A DNA stretch of 64,000 nt. Origin: Streptomyces luteolus (GTDB lineage Bacteria; Actinomycetota; Actinomycetes; Streptomycetales; Streptomycetaceae). Each line of letters opens with the position of its first letter. The stretch's first letter is position 1. Shown here one piece after another: positions 18,257-27,977 of this stretch. The stretch is from NCBI RefSeq assembly GCF_029968015.1, contig NZ_JASCIS010000046.1:1-64000 (forward strand). Direction: 5' to 3'. Made by a program: the position numbers and the translations under genes. Below the pieces are notes generated by a model, which saw only the letters and a list, made by a program, of their open reading frames with translations, was not told the origin of the DNA and ran no database searches.

Positions 18257-20434
18257 ATGACTTCCACGCCCCTTTCGACGTCCACGCCCCTGACGACGTC
18301 CACAGCTTCGACCGCCGATTCCCCTGCTCCCGCCGGGGCCACGCGCTCCGGATCCGCGGCCGCGGCGCCGATGTTCGACACCGTCCTGGTCGCCAACCGA
18401 GGCGAGATCGCGGTCCGCGTCATCCGCACGCTGCGCGAGCTCGGAGTGCGCTCGGTGGCCGTGTTCAGCGACGCGGACGCCGACGCCCGGCATGTGCGCG
18501 AGGCCGACACGGCCGTGCGCATCGGACCGCCGCCCGCGGCCGAGAGCTATCTGTCCGTGGAGCGGCTCCTCGAAGCGGCCGCCCGGACCGGCGCCCAGGC
18601 GGTGCACCCCGGCTACGGCTTCCTCGCGGAGAACGCCGGGTTCGCGCGAGCCTGCACCGAGGCCGGCCTGACCTTCATCGGGCCGCCAGCCGACGCCATC
18701 TCCCTGATGGGCGACAAGATCCGCGCCAAGGAGACCGTGCGGGCCGCCGGTGTCCCCGTGGTCCCCGGCTCCTCGGGTTCCGGCCTGAGCGACGACGAAC
18801 TGGCCGAGGCGGCACGGGAGATCGGCATGCCGGTGCTCCTCAAGCCCTCGGCGGGCGGCGGCGGCAAGGGCATGCGGCTGACGCGGCTCGAATCGGCGCT
18901 CCTGGAGGAGATCGCCGCCGCCCGGCGCGAGGCGCGGGCCTCCTTCGGGGACGACACGCTGCTGGTGGAGCGCTGGGTCGACCGGCCCCGGCACATCGAG
19001 ATCCAGGTCCTCGCGGACGGCCATGGGAACGTGATCCACCTAGGCGAGCGCGAGTGCTCCCTGCAGCGCCGCCACCAGAAGATCATCGAAGAGGCGCCGT
19101 CGGTCCTCCTTGACGAGGCCACACGCGCGGCGATGGGCGAGGCGGCGGTCCAGGCGGCCCGCTCCTGCGGCTATGTCGGCGCGGGCACCGTGGAGTTCAT
19201 CGTGCCGGGCGACGACCCCTCGGCGTACTACTTCATGGAGATGAACACCCGTCTCCAGGTGGAGCACCCGGTCACCGAGCTGATCACCGGGATCGACCTG
19301 GTGGAGTGGCAGCTGCGCGTCGCCGCCGGGGAGCAACTGCCCTACGGCCAGGAGGACATCAGACTCTCCGGGCACGCAGTGGAGGCGCGGGTCTGCGCCG
19401 AGGACCCCGCCCGCGGATTCCTCCCCTCGGGCGGCACCGTCCTCGCGCTGCACGAACCGCAGGGCGACGGAGTGCGGACGGACTCCGGGCTCACCGAAGG
19501 CACGGAGATCGGCAGCCTCTACGACCCGATGCTCTCCAAGGTGATCGCGCACGGCCCGGACCGGGCGACCGCGCTGCGCAGGCTGCGGGCCGCCCTCGCC
19601 CGCACGGTCACGCTCGGCGTGCCGACCAACGCGGGCTTCCTGCGCCGCCTGCTCGCCCACGCGGACGTGGTGGCCGGGGAGTTGGACACGGGCCTGGTCG
19701 AGCGGGTGGCGGACGAGCTGGTGGACCCTTCGGTCCCGGACGAGGTGTACGAGGCGGCGGCCGCGGTGCGCCGGGACGTCTTGGCGCCGGAGGCCGGCGG
19801 CTGGGTCGACCCGTTCTCGGTGCCGTCGGGCTGGCGCCTCGGCGGCAGGCCCGCTCCGCTCGACTTCGACCTCCGGGTGCCGGGGCTCGAACCCGTCACC
19901 CGCGCGGTGAGCGACGAGAGCGCCCGCGTCACGGAGGACCGCGTGACGGTCACCCTCGACGGCGTCACGCACACCTTCCACCGCGCGGGCGACTGGCTGG
20001 GCCGGGACGGCGACGCCTGGCAGGTGCAGTCGTACGACCGGGTCGCGGCCTCGCTGACCGGTGGGGCGCATGCAGGGGTGGACGCGATGACGGCGCCGAT
20101 GCCCGGCACGGTCACGGTGGTGAAGGTGGCCGTCGGCGATCAAGTGGCGGCGGGGCAGAGCCTGTTGGTGGTCGAGGCGATGAAGATGGAGCACGTCATC
20201 TCCGCGCCGCACGCGGGCACGGTCACCGAACTCGACGTCACGCCCGGGACGACGGTCGCCATGGACCAGATCCTCGCAGTGGTCGCGCCCGACGAGGACC
20301 CGGCCGAGTCGGCGCCGGGCACCGAGTCCGCGCCGGGCACCGGGAGCGCGACGGACGCCAACACCGCGACGGCCCCCGGGACCGCGCCGGGCGCCGAGGC
20401 GGCCGCCCCGAAGGACGAGGAGGCGGCGCGATGA
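18257..20434 (+). CDS. Acyl-CoA carboxylase biotin carboxylase/BCCP subunit
   Basis: 725 residues. Biotin carboxylase domain from about residue 39 ([20 protein letters not shown]), ATP-grasp Gly-rich loop ([11 protein letters not shown]), [14 protein letters not shown], and a C-terminal biotinyl domain with [10 protein letters not shown] near residue 640. It carboxylates its own biotin for the preceding subunit. The first ~38 residues are a low-complexity Thr/Ser/Pro leader and the C-terminal ~50 are an Ala/Thr/Pro/Glu tail; both lie outside the family core. ATG 18257 is 5 nt after the upstream stop. ATG 18371 would start at the core but has no ribosome site. Confidence 0.92.
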   Translation: MTSTPLSTSTPLTTSTASTADSPAPAGATRSGSAAAAPMFDTVLVANRGEIAVRVIRTLRELGVRSVAVFSDADADARHVREADTAVRIGPPPAAESYLSVERLLEAAARTGAQAVHPGYGFLAENAGFARACTEAGLTFIGPPADAISLMGDKIRAKETVRAAGVPVVPGSSGSGLSDDELAEAAREIGMPVLLKPSAGGGGKGMRLTRLESALLEEIAAARREARASFGDDTLLVERWVDRPRHIEIQVLADGHGNVIHLGERECSLQRRHQKIIEEAPSVLLDEATRAAMGEAAVQAARSCGYVGAGTVEFIVPGDDPSAYYFMEMNTRLQVEHPVTELITGIDLVEWQLRVAAGEQLPYGQEDIRLSGHAVEARVCAEDPARGFLPSGGTVLALHEPQGDGVRTDSGLTEGTEIGSLYDPMLSKVIAHGPDRATALRRLRAALARTVTLGVPTNAGFLRRLLAHADVVAGELDTGLVERVADELVDPSVPDEVYEAAAAVRRDVLAPEAGGWVDPFSVPSGWRLGGRPAPLDFDLRVPGLEPVTRAVSDESARVTEDRVTVTLDGVTHTFHRAGDWLGRDGDAWQVQSYDRVAASLTGGAHAGVDAMTAPMPGTVTVVKVAVGDQVAAGQSLLVVEAMKMEHVISAPHAGTVTELDVTPGTTVAMDQILAVVAPDEDPAESAPGTESAPGTGSATDANTATAPGTAPGAEAAAPKDEEAAR

Positions 20435-21531
20435 GCGCGGGCATCGACGGCGACACCGGCACAGGCACAGGCACAGGCGCAGGCACAGGCACCAGCACGG
20501 GAAAGGGCCCCGTAGCCCTCCCCATGACCGTCCCCGCCGCAGGGCTCCCCGCGCGTGTGCGGATCCATGAGGTGGGTGCGCGGGACGGGCTGCAGAACGA
20601 GAAGGCGACGGTGCCGACCGACGTCAAGGCGGAGTTCGTGCACCGGCTTGCGGCGGCCGGCCTGGACACGGTCGAGGCGACCAGCTTCGTCCACCCCAAG
20701 TGGGTGCCCCAACTCGCCGATGCCGAGCAGCTCTTCCCGCGGCTCGGAGACATCGAGGGCGTACACCTTCCGGTGCTCGTGCCGAACGAACGCGGGCTCG
20801 ACCGGGCCCTGGACCTGGGCGCGCGCCGTATCGCGGTCTTCGGTTCCGCCACCGAGTCCTTCGCGCGGCGCAACCTCAACCGCTCGGTGGCGGAGTCCCT
20901 GGCGATGTTCGAGCCGGTCGTGGCGCGGGCGAAGGGCGCCGGGGTGCATGTGCGCGGTTACCTGTCGATGTGCTTCGGCGACCCCTGGGAAGGGCCGGTC
21001 CCGGTCGATCAAGTGGTGGGCACGGCAAAGGCGTTGATGGACCTCGGCTGTGACGAGCTGAGCCTCGGCGACACCATCGGCGTGGCCACACCGGGCCATG
21101 TCCGCGCCCTGCTGACCGGGCTCAACGACCAGGGCGTCGGCACCGAGGCGATCGGCGTGCACTTCCACGACACGTACGGCCAGGCCCTCTCCAACACCCT
21201 GGCCGCCCTGCAGCACGGCGTGACCACCGTGGACGCCTCGGCGGGCGGGCTTGGCGGCTGCCCGTACGCGAAGAGCGCCACGGGCAACCTCGCCACCGAG
21301 GACCTGGTGTGGATGCTGCGCGGCCTCGGCATCGAGACCGGGGTCGACCTCACCGCGCTCACCGCCACCAGCACCTGGCTCGCCGGGCACCTGGGCCGAC
21401 CCAGCCCGTCCCGCACCGTCCGGGCCCTCGCGGGGACCGAAGCGGAACCACCGGAGACACCCCTCCGCACCGCCGGACGGCAGACGCAGAACCCCGAGGC
21501 CCACAAGGCCGTACAGAAAACCGAGGAGTGA
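20431..21531 (+). CDS. Hydroxymethylglutaryl-CoA lyase
   Basis: 366 residues. Cleaves HMG-CoA to acetyl-CoA and acetoacetate, the last step of leucine catabolism. Motifs of the HMGL/DRE-TIM family: [54 protein letters not shown], and the GGLGGCPYA loop with the active-site Cys. The ATG overlaps the carboxylase stop (ATGA) and follows GGAGG. Residues ~10-22 are an alternating Gly-Thr run encoded by a GGCACA hexanucleotide repeat (20458-20493), absent from the family core. Confidence 0.93.
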   Translation: MSAGIDGDTGTGTGTGAGTGTSTGKGPVALPMTVPAAGLPARVRIHEVGARDGLQNEKATVPTDVKAEFVHRLAAAGLDTVEATSFVHPKWVPQLADAEQLFPRLGDIEGVHLPVLVPNERGLDRALDLGARRIAVFGSATESFARRNLNRSVAESLAMFEPVVARAKGAGVHVRGYLSMCFGDPWEGPVPVDQVVGTAKALMDLGCDELSLGDTIGVATPGHVRALLTGLNDQGVGTEAIGVHFHDTYGQALSNTLAALQHGVTTVDASAGGLGGCPYAKSATGNLATEDLVWMLRGLGIETGVDLTALTATSTWLAGHLGRPSPSRTVRALAGTEAEPPETPLRTAGRQTQNPEAHKAVQKTEE

Positions 21532-21536
21532 CCACG

Positions 21537-22697
21537 ATGTCTCTGGACCACCGGCTCTCCGCCGAGCACGAGGAACTGCGGCGCACCGTCGAGGAGTTCG
21601 CGCACGACGTGGTCGCCCCCAAGATCGGGGACTTCTACGAGCGGCACGAGTTCCCGTACGAGATCGTCCGCGAGATGGGGCGGATGGGCCTGTTCGGGCT
21701 GCCGTTCCCCGAGGAGTACGGCGGCATGGGCGGGGACTATCTCGCCCTCGGCATCGCCCTGGAGGAGCTGGCGCGGGTCGACTCCTCGGTGGCGATCACC
21801 CTGGAGGCCGGGGTGTCGCTCGGTGCGATGCCGGTGTACTCCTTCGGCACCGAGGAGCAGAAGCGTGAGTGGCTGCCGCGGATGTGCTCCGGCGAGATCC
21901 TGGGCGCGTTCGGCCTGACGGAGCCGGAGTGCGGTTCGGACGCGGGCGGCACGCGCACGACGGCGGTGCGGGAAGGCGACCAATGGGTGATCAACGGCAC
22001 GAAGTGCTTCATCACCAACTCCGGTACGGACATCACCGGCCTGGTGACGGTGACCGCCGTGACCGGCAGAACCGAGGACGGCAGACCGCTGATCTCGTCG
22101 ATCATCGTGCCGTCGGGGACGCCCGGCTTCACGGTCGCGGAGCCCTACTCGAAGGTGGGCTGGAACGCCTCGGACACCCGGGAGTTGTCCTTCGCCGACG
22201 TGCGGGTGCCGGTGGAGAACCTGCTCGGTGAGGAGGGCCGTGGGTACGCGCAGTTCCTGCGGATCCTGGACGAGGGCCGGATCGCGATCTCGGCGCTCGC
22301 GACGGGTCTGGCGCAGGGCTGTGTCGACGAGTCACTGCGGTATGCGAAGGAGCGGCGGGCCTTCGGGCGGCCGATCGGGGACAACCAGGCGATCCAGTTC
22401 AAGCTGGCGGACATGGAGATGAAGGCGCACACGTCCCGCCTGGCCTGGCGGGACGCGGCCTCGCGCCTGGTGAGCGGGGAGCCGTTCAAGAAGGAGGCGG
22501 CGCTGGCGAAGCTGTACTCGTCGACGGTGGCGGTGGACAACGCGCGCGAGGCCACGCAGATCCATGGGGGGTACGGGTTCATGAATGAGTTCCCCGTGGC
22601 TCGGATGTGGCGGGACTCCAAGATTCTGGAGATCGGGGAGGGGACCAGTGAGGTTCAGCGGATGCTGATCGCCAGGGAGATGGGGCTCATGGGGTGA
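21537..22697 (+). CDS. acdH: Acyl-CoA dehydrogenase AcdH-type
   Basis: 386-residue acyl-CoA dehydrogenase, beginning MSLDHRLSAEHEELRRTVEE. Motifs: FGLTEPECGSDAGGTRTTA, WVINGTKCFITNSGTDI, ATQIHGGYGFMNEFPVARMW and ILEIGEGTSEVQR. In the last motif the catalytic Glu is at the canonical short-chain position, unlike isovaleryl-CoA dehydrogenases, which have AGT there. Its place at the end of the carboxylase-lyase operon matches Streptomyces acdH, which is known to act on branched-chain acyl-CoAs. GAGGAG precedes the ATG; 5 nt separate it from the lyase. Confidence 0.9.
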   Translation: MSLDHRLSAEHEELRRTVEEFAHDVVAPKIGDFYERHEFPYEIVREMGRMGLFGLPFPEEYGGMGGDYLALGIALEELARVDSSVAITLEAGVSLGAMPVYSFGTEEQKREWLPRMCSGEILGAFGLTEPECGSDAGGTRTTAVREGDQWVINGTKCFITNSGTDITGLVTVTAVTGRTEDGRPLISSIIVPSGTPGFTVAEPYSKVGWNASDTRELSFADVRVPVENLLGEEGRGYAQFLRILDEGRIAISALATGLAQGCVDESLRYAKERRAFGRPIGDNQAIQFKLADMEMKAHTSRLAWRDAASRLVSGEPFKKEAALAKLYSSTVAVDNAREATQIHGGYGFMNEFPVARMWRDSKILEIGEGTSEVQRMLIAREMGLMG

Positions 22698-22770
22698 GCC
22701 CCAGCCCCCGCCGGGCTGCGCCCCCGTCGTGATTCGTCTGCCGCGCCGTCGTGGGTGCGCGCACAAGATT

Positions 22771-22847
22771 GCGCAGTTCCCCGCGCCCCTAGAAACCTGC
22801 GCAGTTCCCCGCGCCCCTGGAAAACATGCGCAGTTCCCCGCGCCCCT
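22771..22847. repeat. Three direct copies of a 20-bp GC-rich intergenic repeat
   Basis: GCGCAGTTCCCCGCGCCCCT occurs at 22771-22790, 22799-22818 and 22828-22847 (period 28-29) in the acdH-desE spacer. Single copies recur at 24929-24948 and, inverted within a hairpin, at 41644-41665. The rest of this 270-bp spacer holds the iron box and desE leader. Confidence 0.9.
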
Positions 22848-22900
22848 CAAAGCAGATCCGGGAAGCAGATCCGGGGCTGGACCCGTATGCCGAGTGGAGC

Positions 22901-22919
22901 TTAGGTTAGGTTAACCTAA
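22901..22919. promoter_or_regulatory. Iron box (DmdR/IdeR site) upstream of desE
   Basis: TTAGGTTAGGTTAACCTAA fits the actinobacterial DtxR-family iron-box consensus (17 of 19 against TTAGGTTAGGCTCACCTAA, as I recall it) and contains a perfect 16-bp palindrome (22905-22920). It is 49 bp before the desE start. Iron-loaded DmdR would repress desE-desF. Confidence 0.92.
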
Positions 22920-22967
22920 CGCGAGATCGCGCCAGGTTGCCGTTTCGTCCACGAAAGCAGACACGAC

Positions 22968-24023
22968 ATGTCCCAGTCCCGAGCCGCCCTCCTCTCCCGC
23001 CGCGGCCTCCTCGCCGCCGGTGGGGCAGTCTCCCTCGGCGCTCTGCTCACCGCCTGCGGCGACAAAGAGGCGAAGGGCGGCTCGGATTCGGGCAGCGGAA
23101 AGAAGGGCCCCTGGTCCTTCAAGGACGACCGCGGCAAGACCGTCAAGACGGACGCGGTGCCGAAGAACATCGTGGCGTTCACCGGCACCGCGGCCGCGCT
23201 GTACGACTACGGCATCAAGGTCAAGGGTGTCTTCGGCCCGACGAAGGGCAAGGGCGGCAAGCCCGACGTCCAGGCCGGCGACATGGACATCAGCAAGCTG
23301 GAGATCCTCGGCAACGCGTGGGGCCAGTTCAACGTCGAGAAGTACGCGGCGCTCGCGCCCGAGGTGCTGATCACGGACATGTGGCTGAAGGACGCGCTCT
23401 GGTACGTGCCGGACGAGTCCAAGGACAAGATCCTGAAGCTCGCCCCGAGCGTCGCGCTGTGGGCCGCCGAGACCACCATGCCCAAGGCGCTGCAGCGCCG
23501 CGCCGACCTCGCCGAGTCGCTCGGCGCGGACCTGAAGGCGAAGAAGGTCACCGACGCGAAGGCCCGGTTCGAGAAGGCCGCCGAGCGGCTGCGCCAGGCC
23601 GCCAAGGCCAAGCCGGAGATCAAGGTCCTGATCGGCTCGGGCAGTGCCGACCTCTTCTACGTCACGCTGGCCGAGACCGCCGCCGACACCCGCTACTTCG
23701 AAGAGCTGGGCGTGAAGTTCGTCAAGCCGAAGGTGAACGCACAGGGCTTCTTCGAGGAGCTGAGCTGGGAGAACGTCGACAAGTACGAAGCGGACGTCAT
23801 CATGATGGACAACCGCACCTCGGCCCTCCAGCCCGCCGACCTCGACAAGTCCAAGCCGACCTGGAAGAAGCTCCCCGCCGTGCAGGCCGGCCAGGTCATC
23901 CCCCGCGTCACCGAGCCCATCTACTCGTACGACAAGTGCGCCCCGATCCTCGACGACCTCGCGAAGGCCATCGAGGACGCCAGGAAGGTCGCCAAGAAGG
24001 ACGCCAAGAAGGTCGCCGAGTGA
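22968..24023 (+). CDS. desE: Siderophore-binding lipoprotein DesE
   Basis: 351 residues. Twin-Arg-like start and a lipobox LLTAC put the lipidated Cys near residue 25, so it is membrane-anchored outside the cell. The remainder is a class-III periplasmic-binding-protein fold (DRGKTVKTDAVPKNIVAFTG ... ELSWENVDKYEADVIMMDN ... PIYSYDKCAPILDDL). DesE binds ferric hydroxamates for uptake by an FecCD-type ABC system. A Lys-rich C-terminus (KVAKKDAKKVAE) follows. It is coupled to the next gene by GTGA overlap and is controlled by the iron box at 22901. Confidence 0.92.
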   Translation: MSQSRAALLSRRGLLAAGGAVSLGALLTACGDKEAKGGSDSGSGKKGPWSFKDDRGKTVKTDAVPKNIVAFTGTAAALYDYGIKVKGVFGPTKGKGGKPDVQAGDMDISKLEILGNAWGQFNVEKYAALAPEVLITDMWLKDALWYVPDESKDKILKLAPSVALWAAETTMPKALQRRADLAESLGADLKAKKVTDAKARFEKAAERLRQAAKAKPEIKVLIGSGSADLFYVTLAETAADTRYFEELGVKFVKPKVNAQGFFEELSWENVDKYEADVIMMDNRTSALQPADLDKSKPTWKKLPAVQAGQVIPRVTEPIYSYDKCAPILDDLAKAIEDARKVAKKDAKKVAE

Positions 24024-24877
24024 CCGGGTCCCAGGCCCCGTTCCGGCTGTTCCGGCTTGAGGTCGAGCGGGTGGTACGGCTCTCGCCGTCGCTCGTGCGG
24101 GTCACCTTCACCGGCCCCGAGCTCGGCGAGTTCAGATCCGGCGGGCTCGACCAGAGCCTGTCGCTGTTCCTGCCGCGGCCGGGCCAGCAGGACCCGGTAC
24201 TCCCTCCGACCGAGGGGACCGACCCGGCGGGCTGGTACGCGGCGTACCGGGCGATGGCGGACGACACGCGCGCGGTGATGCGCTCGTACACCGCACGCGA
24301 GCAACGCCGAAGTCCCGCCGAGGAGTTGGACATCGACTTCGCGGTGCATCCGGACGGCGGTCCGGCGTGTGCCTGGGCGGAGCGGGCCGAGCCGGGCGAC
24401 CGGGTCGCGGTGCTCGGCCCTTCCGGGCCGGACAACAACGGCATACGGTTCCGGCTCCCCGAAGGCGCCGAGTGGGTGCTGATCTGGGCCGACGAGACGG
24501 CGCTTCCCGCCGCCGCGTCGATCCTGGAGAGTCTTCCGGCCGGCACCAGGGCGAAGGTCTGGCTCGAAGTGCCGTGCGCGGGCGATCAGTTGGAGCTGAA
24601 GAGCGAGGCGGACGTCGACCTCACATGGCTTGTGCGGGAGGTCACGGAGGCGTCCGGGGCGCACCGTACGGAGCGGACCGTCGAGGCTGTTCGGGCCGCC
24701 GCCCTGCCCGAGGCGCAGCCGTACGCCTGGATCGCCGGGGAGGCCGGCACCGTCAAGGCGTTGCGTCGCCATCTAGTCCGTGAGCGGGAGTTCGATCGCA
24801 GGGCGGTCACGTTCACGGGGTATTGGCGGCTGGGTGCGAGTGAGGATTCCCTCCGGGCGGAAGCGGAGATCGGCTAG
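24020..24877 (+). CDS. desF: Siderophore-interacting FAD protein (ferric-siderophore reductase)
   Basis: 285 residues of the SIP (ViuB-type) family, a flavin/NAD(P)H ferric-siderophore reductase that releases iron in the cytosol. Visible: LVRVTFTGPEL near the start, MRSYTAREQRR (FAD-binding RxYTxR), WAERAEPGDRVAVLGPSG, WVLIWADETALPAAASIL, and the C-terminal TFTGYWRLGASEDSL. GTG 24020 overlaps the desE stop. The pair desE-desF recurs next to desferrioxamine genes. Transcription likely ends at the hairpin 24991-25024. Confidence 0.92.
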   Translation: MTGSQAPFRLFRLEVERVVRLSPSLVRVTFTGPELGEFRSGGLDQSLSLFLPRPGQQDPVLPPTEGTDPAGWYAAYRAMADDTRAVMRSYTAREQRRSPAEELDIDFAVHPDGGPACAWAERAEPGDRVAVLGPSGPDNNGIRFRLPEGAEWVLIWADETALPAAASILESLPAGTRAKVWLEVPCAGDQLELKSEADVDLTWLVREVTEASGAHRTERTVEAVRAAALPEAQPYAWIAGEAGTVKALRRHLVREREFDRRAVTFTGYWRLGASEDSLRAEAEIG

Positions 24878-24928
24878 GCATCTGCCCCCAACTGCCGTTG
24901 CCCGGCCGCGAGTTCGTCGTGGCTGGTC

Positions 24929-24948
24929 GCGCAGTTCCCCGCGCCCCT
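24929..24948. repeat. Dispersed GC-rich repeat, single copy
   Basis: GCGCAGTTCCCCGCGCCCCT preceded by GTCGTGGCTGGTC; the same flanking context reappears inverted at 41644-41680 and, truncated, at 56748-56765. Confidence 0.85.
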
Positions 24949-24990
24949 GACGGGGCACCCCCCACCCAACAGCCCCAAAAAAAGAAACCC

Positions 24991-25024
24991 GATGCCCCCG
25001 TACGACGGTCCGTGCGGGGGCATC
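24991..25024. terminator. Hairpin terminator after desF
   Basis: GATGCCCCCGTACG (24991-25004) pairs with CGTGCGGGGGCATC (25011-25024) around a 6-nt loop: 14 bp with one G-U. It separates desEF from the desA promoter. An A-run (24977-24984) precedes it. Confidence 0.8.
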
Positions 25025-25109
25025 GTCATGCCTCGGCGTGCCCCCGAGCGCCCCTGGCGCGCCCCCGGATGAGCGAGTGAACCTATGGGCCTGCCGTGGA
25101 GAAGGAACT

Positions 25110-25128
25110 TAAGGTTAGGCTAACCTAA
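25110..25128. promoter_or_regulatory. Iron box upstream of desA
   Basis: TAAGGTTAGGCTAACCTAA contains the perfect inverted repeat AGGTTAG-G-CTAACCT and matches 17 of 19 iron-box positions. It lies about 70 bp before the desA start and should impose DmdR iron repression on the whole biosynthetic operon. Confidence 0.93.
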
Positions 25129-25198
25129 GCCCACTGCCTCGGAGCCGTGCCCGCTGATGTGGGCAGGGCCCAACGTCCCCTTTTGGGAGGACCGTTAC

Positions 25199-26656
25199 AT
25201 GAGTCTCCTCGCGCCCAGGTCTCATCTGCTCAACGGCCTGAACGCGGAGGCCTACCGCCGCTGCATCGCCGAAGGCGCCGACCGCGTCGCCACCCGACTC
25301 GCGTCCGTCCAGGGACCGTTCACGGGAATCACCCCCGAGCGGCTCGCCCCCACCATCGACGCCGTGGACCTGGACCGTCCCCTGCACGACCCGTCCGCCG
25401 CTCTGGACGAGCTCGAAGAGACCTATCTGCGCGACGCCGTCTACTTCCACCACCCCCGCTACCTCGCCCACCTCAACTGCCCCGTCGTCATCCCCGCGGT
25501 GCTCGGCGAGGCCGTGCTCAGCGCCGTCAACTCCTCGCTCGACACCTGGGACCAGTCCGCGGGCGCCACACTGATCGAGCGCCGCCTGATCGACTGGACC
25601 GCCCAGCGCATCGGGCTCGGTCCGGCCGCCGACGGGGTGTTCACCAGCGGCGGTACGCAGTCCAACCTGGAGGCGCTGCTGCTCGCCCGGGAGGAGTGCA
25701 AGACCGAAGACCCGCTGAAACTGCGGGTCTTCGCCTCCGAGTGCAGCCACTTCAGCGTGCAGAAGTCGGTCAAGCTGCTCGGCCTGCCCGCCGACGCCGT
25801 CGTGGCCGTGCCCTGTGACCGCAACAAGCGGATGCGGACCGTCGCCCTCGCCCACGAGCTGGAGAAGTGCGCGCGCGACGGGTTCACGCCGATGGCGATC
25901 GTGGCCACCGCCGGTACGACCGACTTCGGCTCCATCGACCCGCTGCCCGAGATCGCCGAGCTGGCCGCCCAGTACGACACCTGGCTGCATGTGGACGCCG
26001 CGTACGGCTGCGGGCTGCTCGTGTCGCTGAAGAACCGGCATCTGCTCGACGGGATCGAGCGGGCCGACTCCGTGACCGTCGACTACCACAAATCGTTCTT
26101 CCAGCCTGTGAGTTCATCCGCGGTGCTGGTCCGGGACGGGGAGACGCTGCGGCACGCCACGTACCACGCGGAATATCTCAATCCGCGCCGGACCGTCGCC
26201 GAGCGGATACCGAACCAGGTGGACAAGTCGCTGCAGACCACACGCAGGTTCGACGCGCTGAAGCTGTGGATGACGCTGCGGGTACTCGGCGCCGACGGGA
26301 TCGGTGAGCTCTTCGACGAGGTCTGCGAGCTGGCCGCGGACGGCTGGCGGCTGCTCGCCCTCGACCCGCGCTACGACGTGGTCGTGGAGCCGCAACTGTC
26401 CACCCTGGTCTTCCGCTACATCCCGCAGAGCATCACCGACCCGGCCGAGATCGACCGCGCCAACCTCCATGCCCGCAAAGCCCTCTTCGCCTCCGGGGAC
26501 GCGATCGTCGCCGGGACCAAGGCGGGCGGGCGGCACTACCTGAAGTTCACCCTGCTCAACCCCGAGACCACCACCGCCGACATCGCCGCAGTCCTCGATC
26601 TGATCGCGGGCCACGCCGAGCAGTACCTGGGAGACTCCCTTGTCCGAGCCTCGTGA
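25199..26656 (+). CDS. desA: Lysine decarboxylase DesA
   Basis: 485 residues. PLP-dependent group II decarboxylase that makes cadaverine from lysine, the first step of desferrioxamine biosynthesis. The sequence is strongly DesA-like ([39 protein letters not shown]). The PLP Lys is in [18 protein letters not shown], with [20 protein letters not shown] upstream. I start it at ATG 25199, 8 nt after GGGAGG; an in-frame ATG at 25157 has no ribosome site. It overlaps desB by 17 nt. Confidence 0.95.
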   Translation: MSLLAPRSHLLNGLNAEAYRRCIAEGADRVATRLASVQGPFTGITPERLAPTIDAVDLDRPLHDPSAALDELEETYLRDAVYFHHPRYLAHLNCPVVIPAVLGEAVLSAVNSSLDTWDQSAGATLIERRLIDWTAQRIGLGPAADGVFTSGGTQSNLEALLLAREECKTEDPLKLRVFASECSHFSVQKSVKLLGLPADAVVAVPCDRNKRMRTVALAHELEKCARDGFTPMAIVATAGTTDFGSIDPLPEIAELAAQYDTWLHVDAAYGCGLLVSLKNRHLLDGIERADSVTVDYHKSFFQPVSSSAVLVRDGETLRHATYHAEYLNPRRTVAERIPNQVDKSLQTTRRFDALKLWMTLRVLGADGIGELFDEVCELAADGWRLLALDPRYDVVVEPQLSTLVFRYIPQSITDPAEIDRANLHARKALFASGDAIVAGTKAGGRHYLKFTLLNPETTTADIAAVLDLIAGHAEQYLGDSLVRAS

Positions 26657-27977
26657 GACGCCCCGCGAGACGCCCCACGGAACGACTCGTGAGAACCGCG
26701 AGCCGTACGACCTGATCGGTATCGGCCTCGGGCCCTTCAACCTGGGCCTGGCCTGCCTGACCGAGCCGCTCGACGAGCTCGACGCGCTGTTCCTCGACTC
26801 CAAGCCGGACTTCGACTGGCACTCCGGGATGTTCCTGGAGGGCGCGCATCTGCAGACGCCGTTCATGTCGGACCTGGTCACACTCGCGGACCCGACCTCG
26901 CCGTACTCCTTCCTCAAGTACCTGAAGGAATCGGGGCGGTTGTACTCGTTCTACATCCGCGAGAACTTCTATCCGCTGCGCACCGAGTACAACGACTACT
27001 GCCGCTGGGCCGCCGCCCAGCTGACCTCCGTGCGCTTCGGCACGACGGTCACCGAGGTGTCGTACGAGGACGAGGACGCGCTGTACGCCGTACGGACCTC
27101 GGCGGGAGACACGTACCGCACCCGGCAGCTCGTGCTCGGCACCGGGACGCCGCCGCACATCCCGCAGGCCTGCGAGGGGCTCGGCGGCGACTTCATCCAC
27201 AACTCCCGCTATGTGCACGCCAAGCGGGAGCTGGTGAAGAAGGAGTCGATCACGCTGGTCGGCAGCGGGCAGAGCGCCGCCGAGATCTACCTCGACCTGC
27301 TCAGCTCCATCGACGAGTACGGCTACCGGCTCAACTGGGTCACCCGCTCCCCGCGCTTCTTCCCGCTGGAGTACACCAAGCTCACCCTTGAGATGACCTC
27401 CCCGGAGTACATCGACTACTTCCGCGCGCTGCCCGAGGAGACCCGCTACCGCCTGGAGCGCGGCCAGAAGGGCCTGTTCAAGGGCATCGACGGGGACCTG
27501 GTCGACACGATCTTCGACCTGCTCTACGAGAAGAACGTCAAGGGCCCGGTGCCGACCCGTCTGATGACCAACACCGCGCTCGAATCCGCGCGGTACGAGG
27601 AGGACGGCCGGTATCTGCTCGGCCTGCGCCAGGAGGAGCAGGGCGAGGAGTTCCAGCTGCGCACCGAGGGCCTGATCCTCGCGACCGGCTACCGCTACCA
27701 GGTCCCGGAGTTCCTCGACCCGATACGGGAGCGGCTGCGCTTCGACGGCCAGGGCCGCTTCGACGTGGCCAGGAACTACAGCATCGACACCACCGGGCGC
27801 GGCGTGTTCCTGCAGAACGCCGGTGTGCACACGCACTCCATCACCAGCCCCGACCTGGGCATGGGCGCCTACCGCAACTCGTACATCATCGCCGAGCTCC
27901 TGGGCCGGGAGGCCTACCCCGTCGAGAAGGCCATCGCCTTCCAGGAGTTCGCGGCACCGAAGGGCACCGTCTCATGA
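26640..27977 (+). CDS. desB: Cadaverine N-monooxygenase DesB
   Basis: 445 residues. FAD/NADPH-dependent N-hydroxylating monooxygenase giving N-hydroxycadaverine. Motifs: [15 protein letters not shown] (FAD), [35 protein letters not shown] (NADPH) and [13 protein letters not shown]. The start is TTG 26640 behind GGGAG, inside the end of desA. The next gene overlaps it by 4 nt. Normally desC and desD follow; here they do not. Confidence 0.94.
   Translation: MSEPRETPRETPHGTTRENREPYDLIGIGLGPFNLGLACLTEPLDELDALFLDSKPDFDWHSGMFLEGAHLQTPFMSDLVTLADPTSPYSFLKYLKESGRLYSFYIRENFYPLRTEYNDYCRWAAAQLTSVRFGTTVTEVSYEDEDALYAVRTSAGDTYRTRQLVLGTGTPPHIPQACEGLGGDFIHNSRYVHAKRELVKKESITLVGSGQSAAEIYLDLLSSIDEYGYRLNWVTRSPRFFPLEYTKLTLEMTSPEYIDYFRALPEETRYRLERGQKGLFKGIDGDLVDTIFDLLYEKNVKGPVPTRLMTNTALESARYEEDGRYLLGLRQEEQGEEFQLRTEGLILATGYRYQVPEFLDPIRERLRFDGQGRFDVARNYSIDTTGRGVFLQNAGVHTHSITSPDLGMGAYRNSYIIAELLGREAYPVEKAIAFQEFAAPKGTVS

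Noticed and set aside
22771-22847. CRISPR array
   Set aside because: Only three GC-rich repeats with 8-9-nt spacers and no cas genes; copies recur singly elsewhere.
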